This document shows positions 39,501-52,100 of a stretch of DNA of 64,000 bases, one piece after another (the first letter of the stretch is position 1; each line of letters begins with the position of its first letter). Position numbers and translations under genes: made by a program. This DNA is from Oryzias latipes. Taxonomy: Eukaryota; Chordata; Actinopteri; Beloniformes; Adrianichthyidae. The notes beneath the pieces were generated by a model, which saw only the letters and a list, made by a program, of their open reading frames with translations, searched no databases and was not told where the DNA came from. The stretch covers positions 15,343,261-15,407,260 of the forward strand of contig NC_019866.2 of assembly GCF_002234675.1 (NCBI RefSeq). The letters are read 5' to 3'.

Positions 39501-41900
39501 AAATCTACTGGATGCATGCATGCACGCTGGAGGTCTGACCCCGTCACACTTATGGCTTCTGTGGGATTGTCAGTGAAGGGGATATTGCACCAGCAAAGCC
39601 ATGGCAGAAAAGGCAAAAATCAGATTGAGTGGGACTCTTAAAAACTAATTTAGAGATGCGTTTTCTGTGGAATGTTGCACATTTGGACTGGTAGTCTGAC
39701 AAACAGTTTAAAAAGGTCAGTGTGATACAATCAAATGTGTGAGAGATTCTGCTTGAACTATTATGAGCTTCAGGTATTGTTTTGGATATGAAGAAATTCA
39801 AAGGTCGTGCATGCTGTTTAAAATTTGTTCAACAGAGCATATTTCTGTAAAGCTACACTCCTTTATTTTTCTTTAATCCTAAGCAACCGCGCTGTCTGGA
39901 TTCCTGAGTGACAGCCTGAACACTGCTGTAATTCCCAAGATTCAACTCACAAACACACCTGGATCGCTGAAAGTTAAGAGCTGTGGGGATTAGTCTGCAT
40001 TCGGATCTTGACACGCCTGGTGGGAGACACTCGCGCAGCCTGGAGGGTCTGGTTACAGCACGAGCCTGGGCCACAAAAGCAGGTCTGGAATCTAAATCAG
40101 GAGGCAGTAATCCTTTGCCATTGAGTGAAACGGAGGGACACTGGGATGCATGCTGTTGCAGGCAGTTGCATCTTGGGAAATTCAAAGCAAGAAGCCTTCA
40201 CTTTAATCCTGGACAGGCTATTAGTTTTTGATTTAGATAAAATCAAAATTCTACATCTGAGTTGAAAGAAATAAAACATGGATTCTGTGAAATTGTCAGT
40301 AAGTCTATTTCTCCTAAAACTTTGTTTGATTACCTTGTTTGATGTTGTGTTTGTGCCCCCATCAAAAATGTTTTTTTTTTGTTTTTTTTGTGAAACACTT
40401 TGACAAAATAAATAATTAAATAAAACAGGTACAGAAATAATTGCCATTCTGATTATTTCTTTAGACTTGGTTTTCACTTCACAGAACTTCTCATGGTTTT
40501 AGTTTTGCGATTAACTAAAACATGTTTTAAAAATTGAAATGACATTGAAAAACAAAACTAAGACTATTTTTCAGAGGAATTTATTATGCTGCAAGTTGAA
40601 AAGGAATTTAATTGGAAAAATACATTTGGTAAAACTAAGTAAGTTCAAATGGTTCATTAGAGGTGTTTTCCAGAGTCAGTAGCACACACGGTTTAAGACA
40701 GCGGATGGTGAATTGAGCCATTTGCTCTTGAAAATGAGCCCAACTGTCATCTGGTTCAGCACACATGCTGTGACCTTCATGGTTCCCATTCCTGTGGCCT
40801 CTTAAGTTCCTGAGGCCCTCCAGTCATGAACTTTTGGTTTCCATAGGAATTGATCAATATTTGTTGCATTAGCACATCTTTGATTTTCATTACTTGCCAT
40901 AGCTTATATAACACTTGTATTAAAATACTCCTGATTTATCATCTCTATAGTAGTTGTGTTTTTAAACCTGACATCCGTATTCATAAAAGTATACTATTGA
41001 ATGAAAAAAGTAAATACTACATGGACTTTGAACTACTTATGCATATTTTTCCAATGATTGTTGAAGTAATTACAGACAAATCCTACTACAATTAAAAAAA
41101 TGCAAAGCACGTGACCAAGAACATGGAAATACTAGAATATTTTAGGTATTGTGGGTCAGTGTTAGACTCACAGAAATGTGAGAAGTTTCTAAAAAGTTGT
41201 GTAACGAGTGTCATGTCCAATTATTTAAATAGATTCCCTTGAGAGTTGGCCAAATTAGTGTCTTGAAATGTGACAATAACCCATTTAATTAAAGATAAAT
41301 AAAAATTGATGTTTGAAAAAGCTGGACCACATATTTATAATAATCACTCAGACACATTAAATCTAAATACATTTATATCTTGAGCACGTATGATATGATT
41401 CAGCTTGGCCTGGCATTTATTCAAAATGCTATTTTGTTAACAGAAGCAGCTTTTATAAATGTGTTTTGTCTCTGTTTACTCAAACTAATTGATTTGCCTC
41501 GTTCAATTTTTATGTTTACTGTTTTTCATGTTTAAAAGTTAATGAATGATATCAATAGAGAAGTGACGATTCATGGAGTGGAATAATGTCTGCCTCCTCG
41601 GGGTGTAAATCTGTCTTTTGTTCCTACAGAAAAATAGCAACTTTCCATCCTGTGGGTGAAGTATTTAATCTCAACCGACTGTGCATATCTGCACATAAAC
41701 ACTTTGCATTCTTGTATTTTCCAGTGACCCCTGTCACCCAAAATTAAAAGGTTTCCAGTACAGCTGTGAATAAACTGTCCCATGTGAGAGTTCAGGCTCT
41801 TGAGGCACAAAGCTGCAGCTGTCCAGCACAAAGCGAGAGCAATAGATGCGAGTGGGCACTGAGGGAGGATAGGATTACTTTAGCTCAAGCCCACTTTCGC
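36560..41900. other. PPP1R27-PECAM1 spacer, left part
   Basis: No gene is recognised. A weak CTCF-like motif lies at 36885-36899. A degraded element with TTTTC-GCAC type inverted ends (38075-38552) is annotated separately. A locally GC-richer island at about 39895-40215 stands out from the AT-rich surroundings; open frames occur on both strands there without similarity that I recognise. Confidence 0.4.
38075..38552. mobile_element. Non-autonomous DNA element, family C (TTTTCCGCAC ends), copy 1
   Basis: The left end reads GTATTTTCTGCACAATAATGCAC. The complement of the right end reads CCATATTTTCCACACTTTAGGG. Internal GTGCCTTACAATCCA-type units repeat. A second copy fills the last PECAM1 intron. 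The 'TTTTCCGCACTATAAGGCGCAC' end is common in fish genomes; I do not assign the superfamily. Confidence 0.6.
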
Positions 41901-41945
41901 AGAAAAGAGGTTGTATGTTCAAAGGTGTGCATAGATATGTTTTAA

Positions 41946-42150
41946 TCCTTGTGCTTTCTTATGGGGTCCAGATGACCCCACCCTTACATTGACGTAGTTA
42001 ACAAAGGTGGATAAAGGTGAAGAGGATTTCGTGTTATCCATGGACACCTGTGAAGATCACAAGTCATTTAAGGAAAAAGGTTCAGCGCACCGTCTACTGG
42101 GTCTAGATGACCCCACCTCCAATGTTAAAGTGCCTTGGATGGCACAAGGG
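41946..42150 (+). mobile_element. 205-bp piggyBac-like MITE, family A, copy 2
   Basis: It is flanked by TTAA on both sides (41942-41945 and 42151-42154). Ends TCCTTGTGCTTTC and GGCACAAGGG are slightly diverged from the other copies. The internal blocks are the same. Confidence 0.82.
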
Positions 42151-42817
42151 TTAATGCATGATTGCACAATGCAGGGGGGGATTACAATTTGGTACTGGCC
42201 AAAAAAAAAAAAAAAATTAGGGAAGCACATCATGTGTCCTCCTGCTCCAACCAGGTTATGATGAATTAATTTCCTGGATTCACTAAAGCTTAAACAATTA
42301 AAGATTGAGGACATCAAACAGGTGGGTTTGGTGTAACCTCTACTGCATGAATGAAGGACAATGGAGTATCACTTTCAACTGAGTAACCTGGACTGTATTT
42401 AGCCTGCAGCATTTGCTCAGCGAATAATGATAAATGAACCAAGCCAGTTTACCACATTTAGATCATGTAACAGCTTCAAAATGGACAAATGCTTCTTGAC
42501 TCTGTCCTTCAAGGCTGCAAAATGTGTCAAGTTCACGTTATATAAGCATATTATGTCATACACGTCACATGGACTTCCACCCCCGGACCAAGATTCATGC
42601 ATCATCTCAGGAACATAACTATTGTGAACTTATCATGAAACACACTCTTTTTTGATAACTTGTTGTCATAAAAAAATCTTTTTAAATACTTTTGAAATGA
42701 AAAAAAAAAAGTTAAGTGGTTTGGCTCTTCTGTTTGACTCGAAAAAGAATTTGTCATTAAAACTGCATAATTTTCCATGGGAGACATTTTAAATCATAGT
42801 TTCTATTATTAATGGGG

Positions 42818-43366
42818 TTATTCTCCCTTCACTGTATATATATAAAGAGAGAGAGAGAATTAAGCTTAAAATGTTATTTCTGAGTTTTTTTTTAACTAAA
42901 ATCATTGTGAATCAGGAGTAAATGATTGGAAAAAGAGCGTATTTGTTTGGTAGAAAATACAAGCCATAAACTCCAGATTGAAGAACTTATAAATGACTAG
43001 ATGCATGTTCATCTTTGTTTTCAAAAGTGTACGGGTGGATACCTCCAATATTGCTCGGAGGTATCCAGATGACTAGGTTGAGGTTGTGAGGGGCTGTAAA
43101 CGAGCAGGAAGAGGTGTAAACAGGAAACTCTCAGTTATGGGTGATAGGAAGGGGGAGCGGGGTTGCTCTGTTGGTGCAGAGGAACCCTGCCCACAACTGA
43201 GAGGCAAATTTCTACTGAACTTCTGCCGCTCTGCAGAAACTATGTCGTAGAAAACAGCACAGTTTGAACATTTTTTTGGGGCTATAAAGGGCATAATCAT
43301 AATTAAAAGAACACTGGGAATGATTTTAAAATTGATCAAAGGATGATTAGAATGAGACTTTAAATG
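42818..43366 (-). mobile_element. TTAA-flanked DNA element, family B, copy 5
   Basis: On the minus strand it begins TTTAAAGTCTCATTCTAATC and carries the family's conserved blocks. It encodes SNIGGIHPYTFENKD at the same relative place as the NIG-I-PY-F peptide in the other copies. The distal end is replaced by a TATATA/GA-rich run near 42835-42860. Confidence 0.65.
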
Positions 43367-46137
43367 TGAACAGATTGCAGATCATCGCAGCTAAAACCAC
43401 CACTGCTTAAATTAAGCATTCATGTGTCAAAAATAAAATTGTCCTGAACATTCTCAAACAGAAGGAACAGATACGCTATTCTGGTTATCGAGACATAAAG
43501 AGAATCATTTATCCAGGCTAAAGCAGAGAGATCAGCCAATCATAGATGACAAATTAAAAGAGGTGGGACATACTGTGAGACAGGTGCAAACTCTTAAATC
43601 ACTTAAATGTGATTTAATAGCACAGTTGTGCATGATGTAATTCCTGTCTTGATTATAGAAACAGTAATGCTGCAATAAAGTTTTAAAATCAAAAGCTCAA
43701 CATTTTATTACTTCCAAGTCTGAGAAGTTAGACATTTTGGGGGGTTTTGGGTGTCAAGCAAGAGGTTGTGCACAGCAGAAATCCAGGAAGATCGAGTCTT
43801 GATGAGGACCTCCTCGCTTCACCTGACTTCATAAGGCCAAGTCAAAGGCAAAACATTCCCAGATTGCATTTCACAGGGGTCAATATGCTAATTATAGTAC
43901 AGCAGCCAATGGCACATTGAGGAGCTGTGTTCCATTTCCAAGAGAAGCTGGGTCCAGTTTCATGGCTGAGACACAAACAAGGTGCATGTAGAGGTAAAAT
44001 AAGACCCACCAGACAGGTATTCACTCTCCGGTTGCCACTTGTGACCCATGTCAGGGCCTGTCTTCTTTTTTGCCACCCTTGAAGGGTCTTTGTCATATGA
44101 TGGCTTCACCTGGTGGGGGGCAATGCCATGTAGAGTCCCCACGTATGCCCTCGTCATAACTGGAGGGGCAGTGGTAAATCCATCATCTCCAGCTGACACC
44201 ACAAAAGGACTACCACCATTCCTTGGGCATAGTGTACAGTAACTGGAATGATCCACAGGAATGCACTGACCTGTCTCCCTAGCAGCTCCAAACACAGCCT
44301 TACTGCAAGCACTCAGGCCTGCTAAAACCAGTCCAAGCATCTCTGCTCCAATTATGCACCAATGGTGTGCTCCTCTTGATATTGGAAAGCACACATTCCT
44401 GATATTTATGTAACCCAGTATCAGTTCTGTAGCAGAGATTATGCTGTGCCCTGCTGTCAAAACCACCCCTCTGATTATATAGTGCCATTAATAAACCATG
44501 AGCCGACCGAAGCGTGGTTCTCTCCTCGGTGCAAGAGTGGGCTTTTATTTTTGCACCCTGGGGTGGAAGCCTTACCTATTCAGAGATGCATCTGTGCAGA
44601 TGCCAAGGAGCATAAGTTTCATTTTGTGGAAGAGCCCTTCGGGGAGTACGGTAAAGGAATGGTGCAAACCCTAGAAGTACTTTACCACACCCTGTTGGCA
44701 CAGAGGCACACAGTTTAGCGCAGCTGTCGTGGTTAGCAAGCCTCAGTGTTGATGAAAGCCTAACTAACAATATAGAATTCAAAGACAAACAATCTGCATA
44801 AATAAAGCTCTATTCATAATCAGTAAGCCAAAAAAGGAACTTAGGAACATCTTTTTGAATTCATATTGACTTTCTTTGGAAACGTCATTATCTTTAATTA
44901 TATGAAATTAATTGAAAAAAATGCACAGAAATGCATAATCTGAGGTGTTTTTCTTGCTTTTACTATTTATGTATCTGTTTGCCAATAGAAATATGCCAAT
45001 GATGCCAAGCTGAAGTAAAACAAAATAGAAAAATAAATTTAGTGTGTGAAGGTAGATCACTGAAACTGATTTAAAGCACAACTTCATTTTTTTTCGTAAG
45101 CCTCTTTATGAATGAGTTCCTTGGATTTGGAAGAAACAAACTCAACAGAATAACTGATTTATTTTGGAGGGATAAAATCATCAACAGGAGTCTTAATTCA
45201 TATTTGAGCTTTTTTACGAACTAGTTTGACACAATAATATGCATATGTGCGTTACAAGAAAAAGACATGACAAACGGGAACAAGGATGGTCAAATCTGGG
45301 GCACGGAGACCTTAAATAAGCCTGCGTTATGTCATTTAATTAAATCTTACCTAATGGAAAATGATACTGATATTTTCTGACGAGGTGCCTACAGCACCAG
45401 ATCATCTCACATTAGAGGAGATCACAGCCAGACAGCAGCAAGTTTCCAATAGAGATTCCTTAAGAACCCTCTAGTGGTTTTAAATAAAACTGCAAATTAA
45501 CGATCCAGAGTAGTATCAAAAAGAAGTACTTAAAACTTTATTCTGTTCAAGTCTGTGTCAGAACACTTCGTCTGTTAAACAATTAACATATACAAAGTAT
45601 TTATAAAGCTATAGTTACTCACGTTATGAACAGATGCAGGACTATTCTGAGCATGTGCCTATCACAAAATATTTCTGTTGCTGTAAATCAAACAATTGAA
45701 AGTTATTTTTAAAAGTACACATCTTTTTAAATAGGGAGACTTGAATCTATAAACGAATAGTGACGACAATAACAATAAAAAAACTTGACATTCTTTTGCA
45801 AAACTTAATATTTTTAGTCTTAGTTACAAATGCACACTTTTTGCACATGTCAAACTGTATTGCATAGGTGAATATATTGGAACAATGTCAAAAAATATTT
45901 TGTTTTGCAACAAAAATTGTTAGCATTCCTTTCACTTCTGTCTTGGGAGCATAATAATCAAATAAACATTTTTACAAATTCCTTTTATTTTGAAACAACA
46001 CTAGTAAAAAGACAGAGTTGGTTTTCCAAAAAAAAAGGTATGAAAAAATAACCACACATATGCACTTGGATAATTTTTAGCACAAATGAGATAATTACTT
46101 CATAGACATTATAAATAACCATATTCCTGTTTGCAGC
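43367..46137. other. PPP1R27-PECAM1 spacer, right part, and PECAM1 3' UTR
   Basis: No host gene is recognised outside the unassigned stretch at 43830-44740. Candidate PECAM1 poly(A) signals are at 45984-45989 and near 45537-45542 (minus strand), so the 3' UTR may cover about 45.5-46.1 kb. Confidence 0.45.
43830..44740 (-). other. Unassigned open, GC-richer stretch; possible old repeat of LTR type
   Basis: A 900-bp segment is clearly less AT-rich than its surroundings and has a long minus-strand open frame (43960-44466). The minus strand upstream of that frame (44455-44720) has an AATAAA followed by a CA-rich, stem-prone stretch reminiscent of an LTR. I recognise no gag, pol, env or host domain in the predicted peptide. 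It could be an LTR-type fossil, a degraded transposon or an unknown gene exon. Family and age are not determined, and I make no claim that it is functional. Confidence 0.25.
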
Positions 46138-49100
46138 TCAACACTCTGGTGCTGCATCACATTTTCCTTCTTCCTGCTCAGCCGTGGCATCGCTAACACA
46201 GGTGTTGACATCTGTTTTCTCGTCAGCGTTTGTACTTGGGTCCCCATGGTTACAGTTATCACTGCTGGGATCGTTGTCGTGGTTCAGCTGTGCATATTCC
46301 AGTGACACCTGAGAAAAAAACAGGCTCTTGTAAAGCTAACACTTGTTGCGGCTAATACTATGATCCTACAAATCTTATGCTAGCATCAAACACCACAAAT
46401 CAGAAGACAGCATCCCAATTTTTCAAACTGTGTTGTTATGGTAGATGTCAGCATGTCTGAGTAAAGACATTTCAGACGAACAAGCATTGTTGGGTGTCGT
46501 TTTTCCGCACTGTAGGGCGCATCTGATTAAAAGATGTGCAGTCACTAAACGGTCTATTTCCAAACTTATGACATGTATGAGGCGCACAAACTATAAGGCG
46601 CATTAGGTGAAATAAAAGAGTCAGAGATAAGTCAGTACGTCAAAGTTTTTTAAATGCATTCATATAATTCTAACTCTTGTTTGTGAGACACTACACATTA
46701 GTGTTGGTAGCGTATTTGCAATACCTGTAAATCTACGTTCACACTGCTCACTTTCAATGAAAGGATGTAAAGTTCATGAGAGGTCTATTTCCAAACATAT
46801 GTCATATAAACTCTAATTCACACGTCGCTAAACAAGATTCTACAACTGTTTCAAGCTCTACAAAATCTGCGACCATTGAATGTGTGTTGCAAGTAAAACC
46901 AGGTTGACATTAACCTATCAGAGACTTGGATTTGGTTGGCGTTTTATGGATGACGCCTCCTTTTATTCACTGAAGTGCCAATGAAAAATTGATCATGGAG
47001 GTGCTTTAGCGTGTTCTTGAACGTGCATCACATGCCCTACGTGAACCTAGTATAAATCCCAACCTTGTTTGAAAAAAAAAACCAGAGTAATATCACTAAA
47101 ACAAACCTTTCTGTGACTACGTTAACTCCCAACCCAAAGTAAAACTTAAATAAAACGTCAGAAACCGCTACAGGTTAGCCGTGTTAGTGTTTTTACAATA
47201 ACTCCCAACCTTGTTTGCAACTCTTAGAAAATGGACACTTTGACAGAGCACAGTGTAAATCTCGAAATCGCTTCAATATTTTAAGTGTGCCTTATAGTTC
47301 GGAAAATACAAAAGAAAAAGTCCCAGCATGCACAGAGTATGAATAATGCTACAATACTTACACCATCGTTTATGTCTGGGACACCTGCAAAAACAAAAGT
47401 ACACAGCTAGCTCAGGAAACAAGGAGTTTAGGGAATAAAGGATGGCTTGTGCGTCTAAGAGCTCCAACAAACTGTTTACCCTCCGAAGGAAACGGGAGCC
47501 AAATATGACGCACACGTTCTCACTTATGTGTAAGGGCCGATACCAAAAGTTTTAAAATGCACAAAAGGCAGGTCAATGGGTGGCATTGCAGTCAGCCGAG
47601 CCTGTGACTAAACAATAGACAGCAGTTCTCCCTGGAGTGTCAAACAATCAAACAGTTGCTGGCTGAGTTGGACCGGATGGAAAGGCCGTTTGTTAGAACA
47701 GGAAGTTCTCTTTGACGAAAGCAGGAAGTGGACACCTGGAGACTGGACCTTCTGTTATAATGAGACATTCTTTGTCTAACAATGAAGATGTTTACAGTCT
47801 GAGCTGCTGCCCTTTGCTACCTTCTTTTTTTCTATTTTAAAGCCAGACCTGGTTTTATTTTACTGCACAACTTACAGAAATGTTCAGAGATCTGGATGTT
47901 AGACATACCTTGCTGGGAGTTTCGTACTTCGCTGTACACAGTGTCTGTGCCCTGTTTCACAGGAGCTAACATGGAAAAAATATTTCATAATTTTAAAGCT
48001 GCTATACTTAGGTCAAACAATTGAATTATGAAGAAAAAGTTCACCTCTGCTGGGATCTGCATCTTTGGTCTGCACCTCAGTGTACTGAGGTTCAGGATTT
48101 TCCTGTGTGACTGTACTGACATGATCATCAGACTCTGGAGCACAGGTAAAACCAGAAACACCATGTTACATTTTATCTTTACAGCATTTTTAGTTTTTAC
48201 AACACGATGAATGTTTTAGTTAAAGACTCAAAAATCATCAGCTAACAGCTTTCCTTTTAGCTTACTTTTAATAAGAAAAGGAAGGGGGGGGGATACCCAC
48301 CAGATCCTGACATGTGTTCACTCCAAATGCTTTTACCCATCATACCTGGGGTGACTGCACAGACATGACAAAATCAGAAACAGAGCATCAGGTCATAACA
48401 GATTTCTTTTTGTTTCATTTTGAGGAGCAGATTTACCATTGGCAGCCTCGTTGACTTCTGCTAAGGTGAGGCTCAGCCGCTCTACCTTGGTGCTGGCAGA
48501 TTTCCTGAGATTAAACACAATCAATAATAAAATTGTCGCTAACTTAAAATGCTTTACCTTTAAAATTTAGAAGTTTAAGGAGAATTTTGGAATTCTTACT
48601 TACACAGACAGCCTGCCTGTACTTCTTCTCCTACATTGAATCAGTCGTACTTTAAAGGATATAACAAGGACCAAGGGCAGTATGATCAAGATACAGAAGA
48701 GTGCTATGAGACCTTTCTTCCAGCCAGCCATTTTCACTGCAAAACACATTTGATTTAGACAAATTGACTTGCGGAAAAATGCTTCCAAGGTCAAAAGATG
48801 CAGAGATGCTAGCCAAGAGGTCTAGAGACAAAAGAGGTTTGTAGATGCAGTGAATGAAGATATGAAGGTTGTTGGTGTTAGAGGAAAGGATGCAGAAGAC
48901 AGAGTTAGATGGAGGAAGCTGATTCGCTGTGGCGACCCCTGAAGTGAAAAAAAACGAAAGGAGACGAAGATGAAAACAGACCTCCAATCATTACGATGTT
49001 GCTCTTTTTGTTGTCTTTGGCTGGGTTGGTGCTCATGCAGTAGTATCTCCCACCGTGCTCTCCGTTGACATTGTTTATTCTGAAAGATCCTTCAGTTTTG

Positions 49101-52100
49101 TTGGTGGACAGGGAAGCCAGAGGACCCCCTTTCTCAGTGTGAAACCAGGTGAAGCTAATAGGAGAAGTGCCTCGCTGAACAGAGCAGTTGAGGATCACAC
49201 TGTGACCCTCAGAGACTTCACTGGAGTCAACTTTCAACTCTGGATTTGACACAGGCTCTGCAGAAAAGACGCACAGTTTAGCAATTCAAAAACCAATGTG
49301 TTATTGTTCTTGCATAATTTACCTATGATGTTAGTGGACTTCAGCATTAGTTGTCCGGATCCTATCATGGGAACCTTGTTCTTATGGTTTCTTGCGTGGC
49401 AAAGGAATTTGCTCAAGTCAAGGCTCTTAAAGATGGCTGGACAGTTGAAGATGGCCATGTCTCCTGGTTTGCTCACAACCTTGCTTTCGTTCAGCTTGGC
49501 AGGGCCATACAGGGTGTATGAGATGGGTAGAGTGCCACTGTTACTCTGACAGAGCAACTGGAATGGCTTTCCTAGCAACAGCGTGCCCCCTACTATACTC
49601 AGAACAGGCTTTGAAACAGGAACTAAGTAAAAAAAATAAAATAAGAGAGTGACAGAAACATGATACTAGTGTTGGATGAGCCTAAAAGTTCTTTTGAAGA
49701 AAGAATAATTTAAAGACATCATGTTCTCAATAAAGGCTTACCTTTGGCTTTAACAACAAGTGCTTGGCTCTCCTTAATGAAACTGTTGCCCAGGGAGGAC
49801 GCGTTAGCTTTACACGTGTAGTTGCCGTTCATGTTCGGGTGTGCCATGCTAATGTAGGAATTAGAAGTGATGATTTTAGTGTTATCTCTATAGAAGGAAT
49901 ATGTCAGGATGTTGTTGTCAATCTTCTGAGGAACATAAATGGTGACTTTGCAGGTCAGTTTGAAACGATCTCCTTCAAACAGGTCGACTGGCTCTAAAAT
50001 CAGCTTTGGCTTTGAGAATAACTCTGTTGGAGGTAGAAAACAAAATGCATTGCATACGGTCATTGGTTTTTCAACAAAATGGATTAGACAAGAGTGTTTT
50101 TTTTTTTTATATCATAACGACAAAGTCTTGCCTTTGACTTTGATTGTTTTGTAGTTCTCTTTTTGGACATTTCCCCACTCTGCTTTGCAGACATACTCCC
50201 CAGAATCTCTTTCTTGAGCAGTAAACATGTGGCTGAGTGCTTTGCCTGGAACTTTCTTTAGAATTCTCTTGTCTTTCGTAAGGAAAACTTCCACATCCGG
50301 ACCGTCCACCACTCTACAGATCACTTCCACCACATCCCCCTCAAAGACGGAATCAGAAGGATACACGATCACGACTGGGGTTATGTTGAGTACTGTAAGA
50401 CACAATTCAGAATGCAAAGTCACACTTCATATCAAGCGGTTTAATCGTGTCGATGTTCTATCAGACAATAGGATCACCTTTGACTGTCACGTGGGTCTCG
50501 TTGCTGCTGTTGGAGCGCTTGTTTCCAGATAGCAGGCTGATCTCATAATCGCAAGACAGATAGCAGTCTCCAATGTGCCTTAGCTTTATGAGGGTTTTTG
50601 TAGAATTCCCATTGGTTTGCAGCTGCTTTATCGTCTGAGGCTCCCCGGTTCTAAATTTCAAGTAAAACCGGAATATGAAGAGTCCTTTTTCTCCTGGAGC
50701 ACTGCAGCTGGCCTCAAACTCCTCATTCTCAAAGGGCTTTGAATTATTTAGAAAAAGACTCGGGGTCTGCAGGCCTGAGGACAAGGAAACACAGATGAGC
50801 GGGAGAAGCTCCAATGCTTTTTTGGAACGTAAACATAAAAAAATCAGATTATCTGGAAAAAGTAAAATATTTTGTCTGTCAATTTTAAAGTGAATTTTTA
50901 AATTGTCCAAATGAATCAAACTTGGATTGAAAATGTTGAACTTTCTTTCTTGTTAACTTGATGATAAAGGCTTCCGGGTACTGAAAAACCAAAATTCAGA
51001 ATTTTCAGAAAAGAAGAGGACTTTCGATTTATGGTCCAAAGTCAACAAATTAAAGTAAATAGTGTGTTTTATTTAGAAAGGCACCTTCATGGCTCAGTTG
51101 GGTAAGTGCTGAACAGGTACATGGGAAATCAGGATTTGATTCCCAGGGGGCATGATGAGCTTCATCCAGTGTGGGTCCTTGGGCAAGACCCATCGCGCTA
51201 CTGCCTAACTAGCCACAATGGAGCCTAAGTCGGGGTCCCCCTGTACCGGTCCCTGGCCCGGATGAAATACAGGGTTGTGTCAGGAAGGGCATTCGGTGTA
51301 AAAAGCTCTGCCAAACCACCTGTGCAAATCAGTGAAAGCTGATTCGCTGAGGTGACCCCTGAAGGGATATGCCAAAAGGTGAATAACGTTGTGTTTTATT
51401 AAGACATTAAGGAATCCAAGTCTGCAGGAAGACTAAAGGGGCAAATAATTCATGCTGCTTCAATGGTGGCACCACTGTTTTTTGATTGGCCAGTTAACTC
51501 ATCCTAATTGATCCTGAAGAAAAAATCTATAGACTGTGGTCAGAAAAAAATTGATGAACTCCATAGCAATGTAAATAACCTGAAAGTAGCTTTTAAAGCA
51601 ACATTAATGTAATCCATTTCACATGTGCAGTGCCACAAACTTTACTGATCCAGGAATTCATGCAAGAGGAGGCCCAACCCAATGTAAAGGGCACAGAGAT
51701 AAAAAACAAAAAACAGCTTTTAGAAGCCTGTTGTGGCGTTCTCATTTTAAGACACCAAAAAGCTAGAAATATTTCAATCTAAAACATAAAAAATGAATTT
51801 CCCTTCACTGACCAAAACTAATTAATATTTTCATGATTTTTCATTTTTTGAAATGCACCAGTACTTGGCTTTTTCTTATTGTTAAATACACAATAAGCCG
51901 TCAAATGTAACCATTTTCAATACGCAATTCAAAAGCAAAAAAGTACCTGTGACATCCAGCCTCTCACTGAAGCTGGCTTTGCTCTTGTCCTTCACTGTAA
52001 CTCGACATTCATAGCTCCCAGAGTCTGCAGCCCTGGCTGGGTTAAGCTCATACAGGACAGTACTGTTTGTGGTGTTGAAGGAGTAAATAGGAACTTCATC

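Noticed and set aside
39853-40231. Opposed open frames over the GC-rich island
   Set aside because: They overlap on both strands, have no recognised similarity and no splice context, so I do not call a gene.
51074-51389. Possible tRNA gene
   Set aside because: Box A and box B-like motifs are present, but the body and LINE-like tail, plus target-site duplication, show a SINE and not a functional tRNA.
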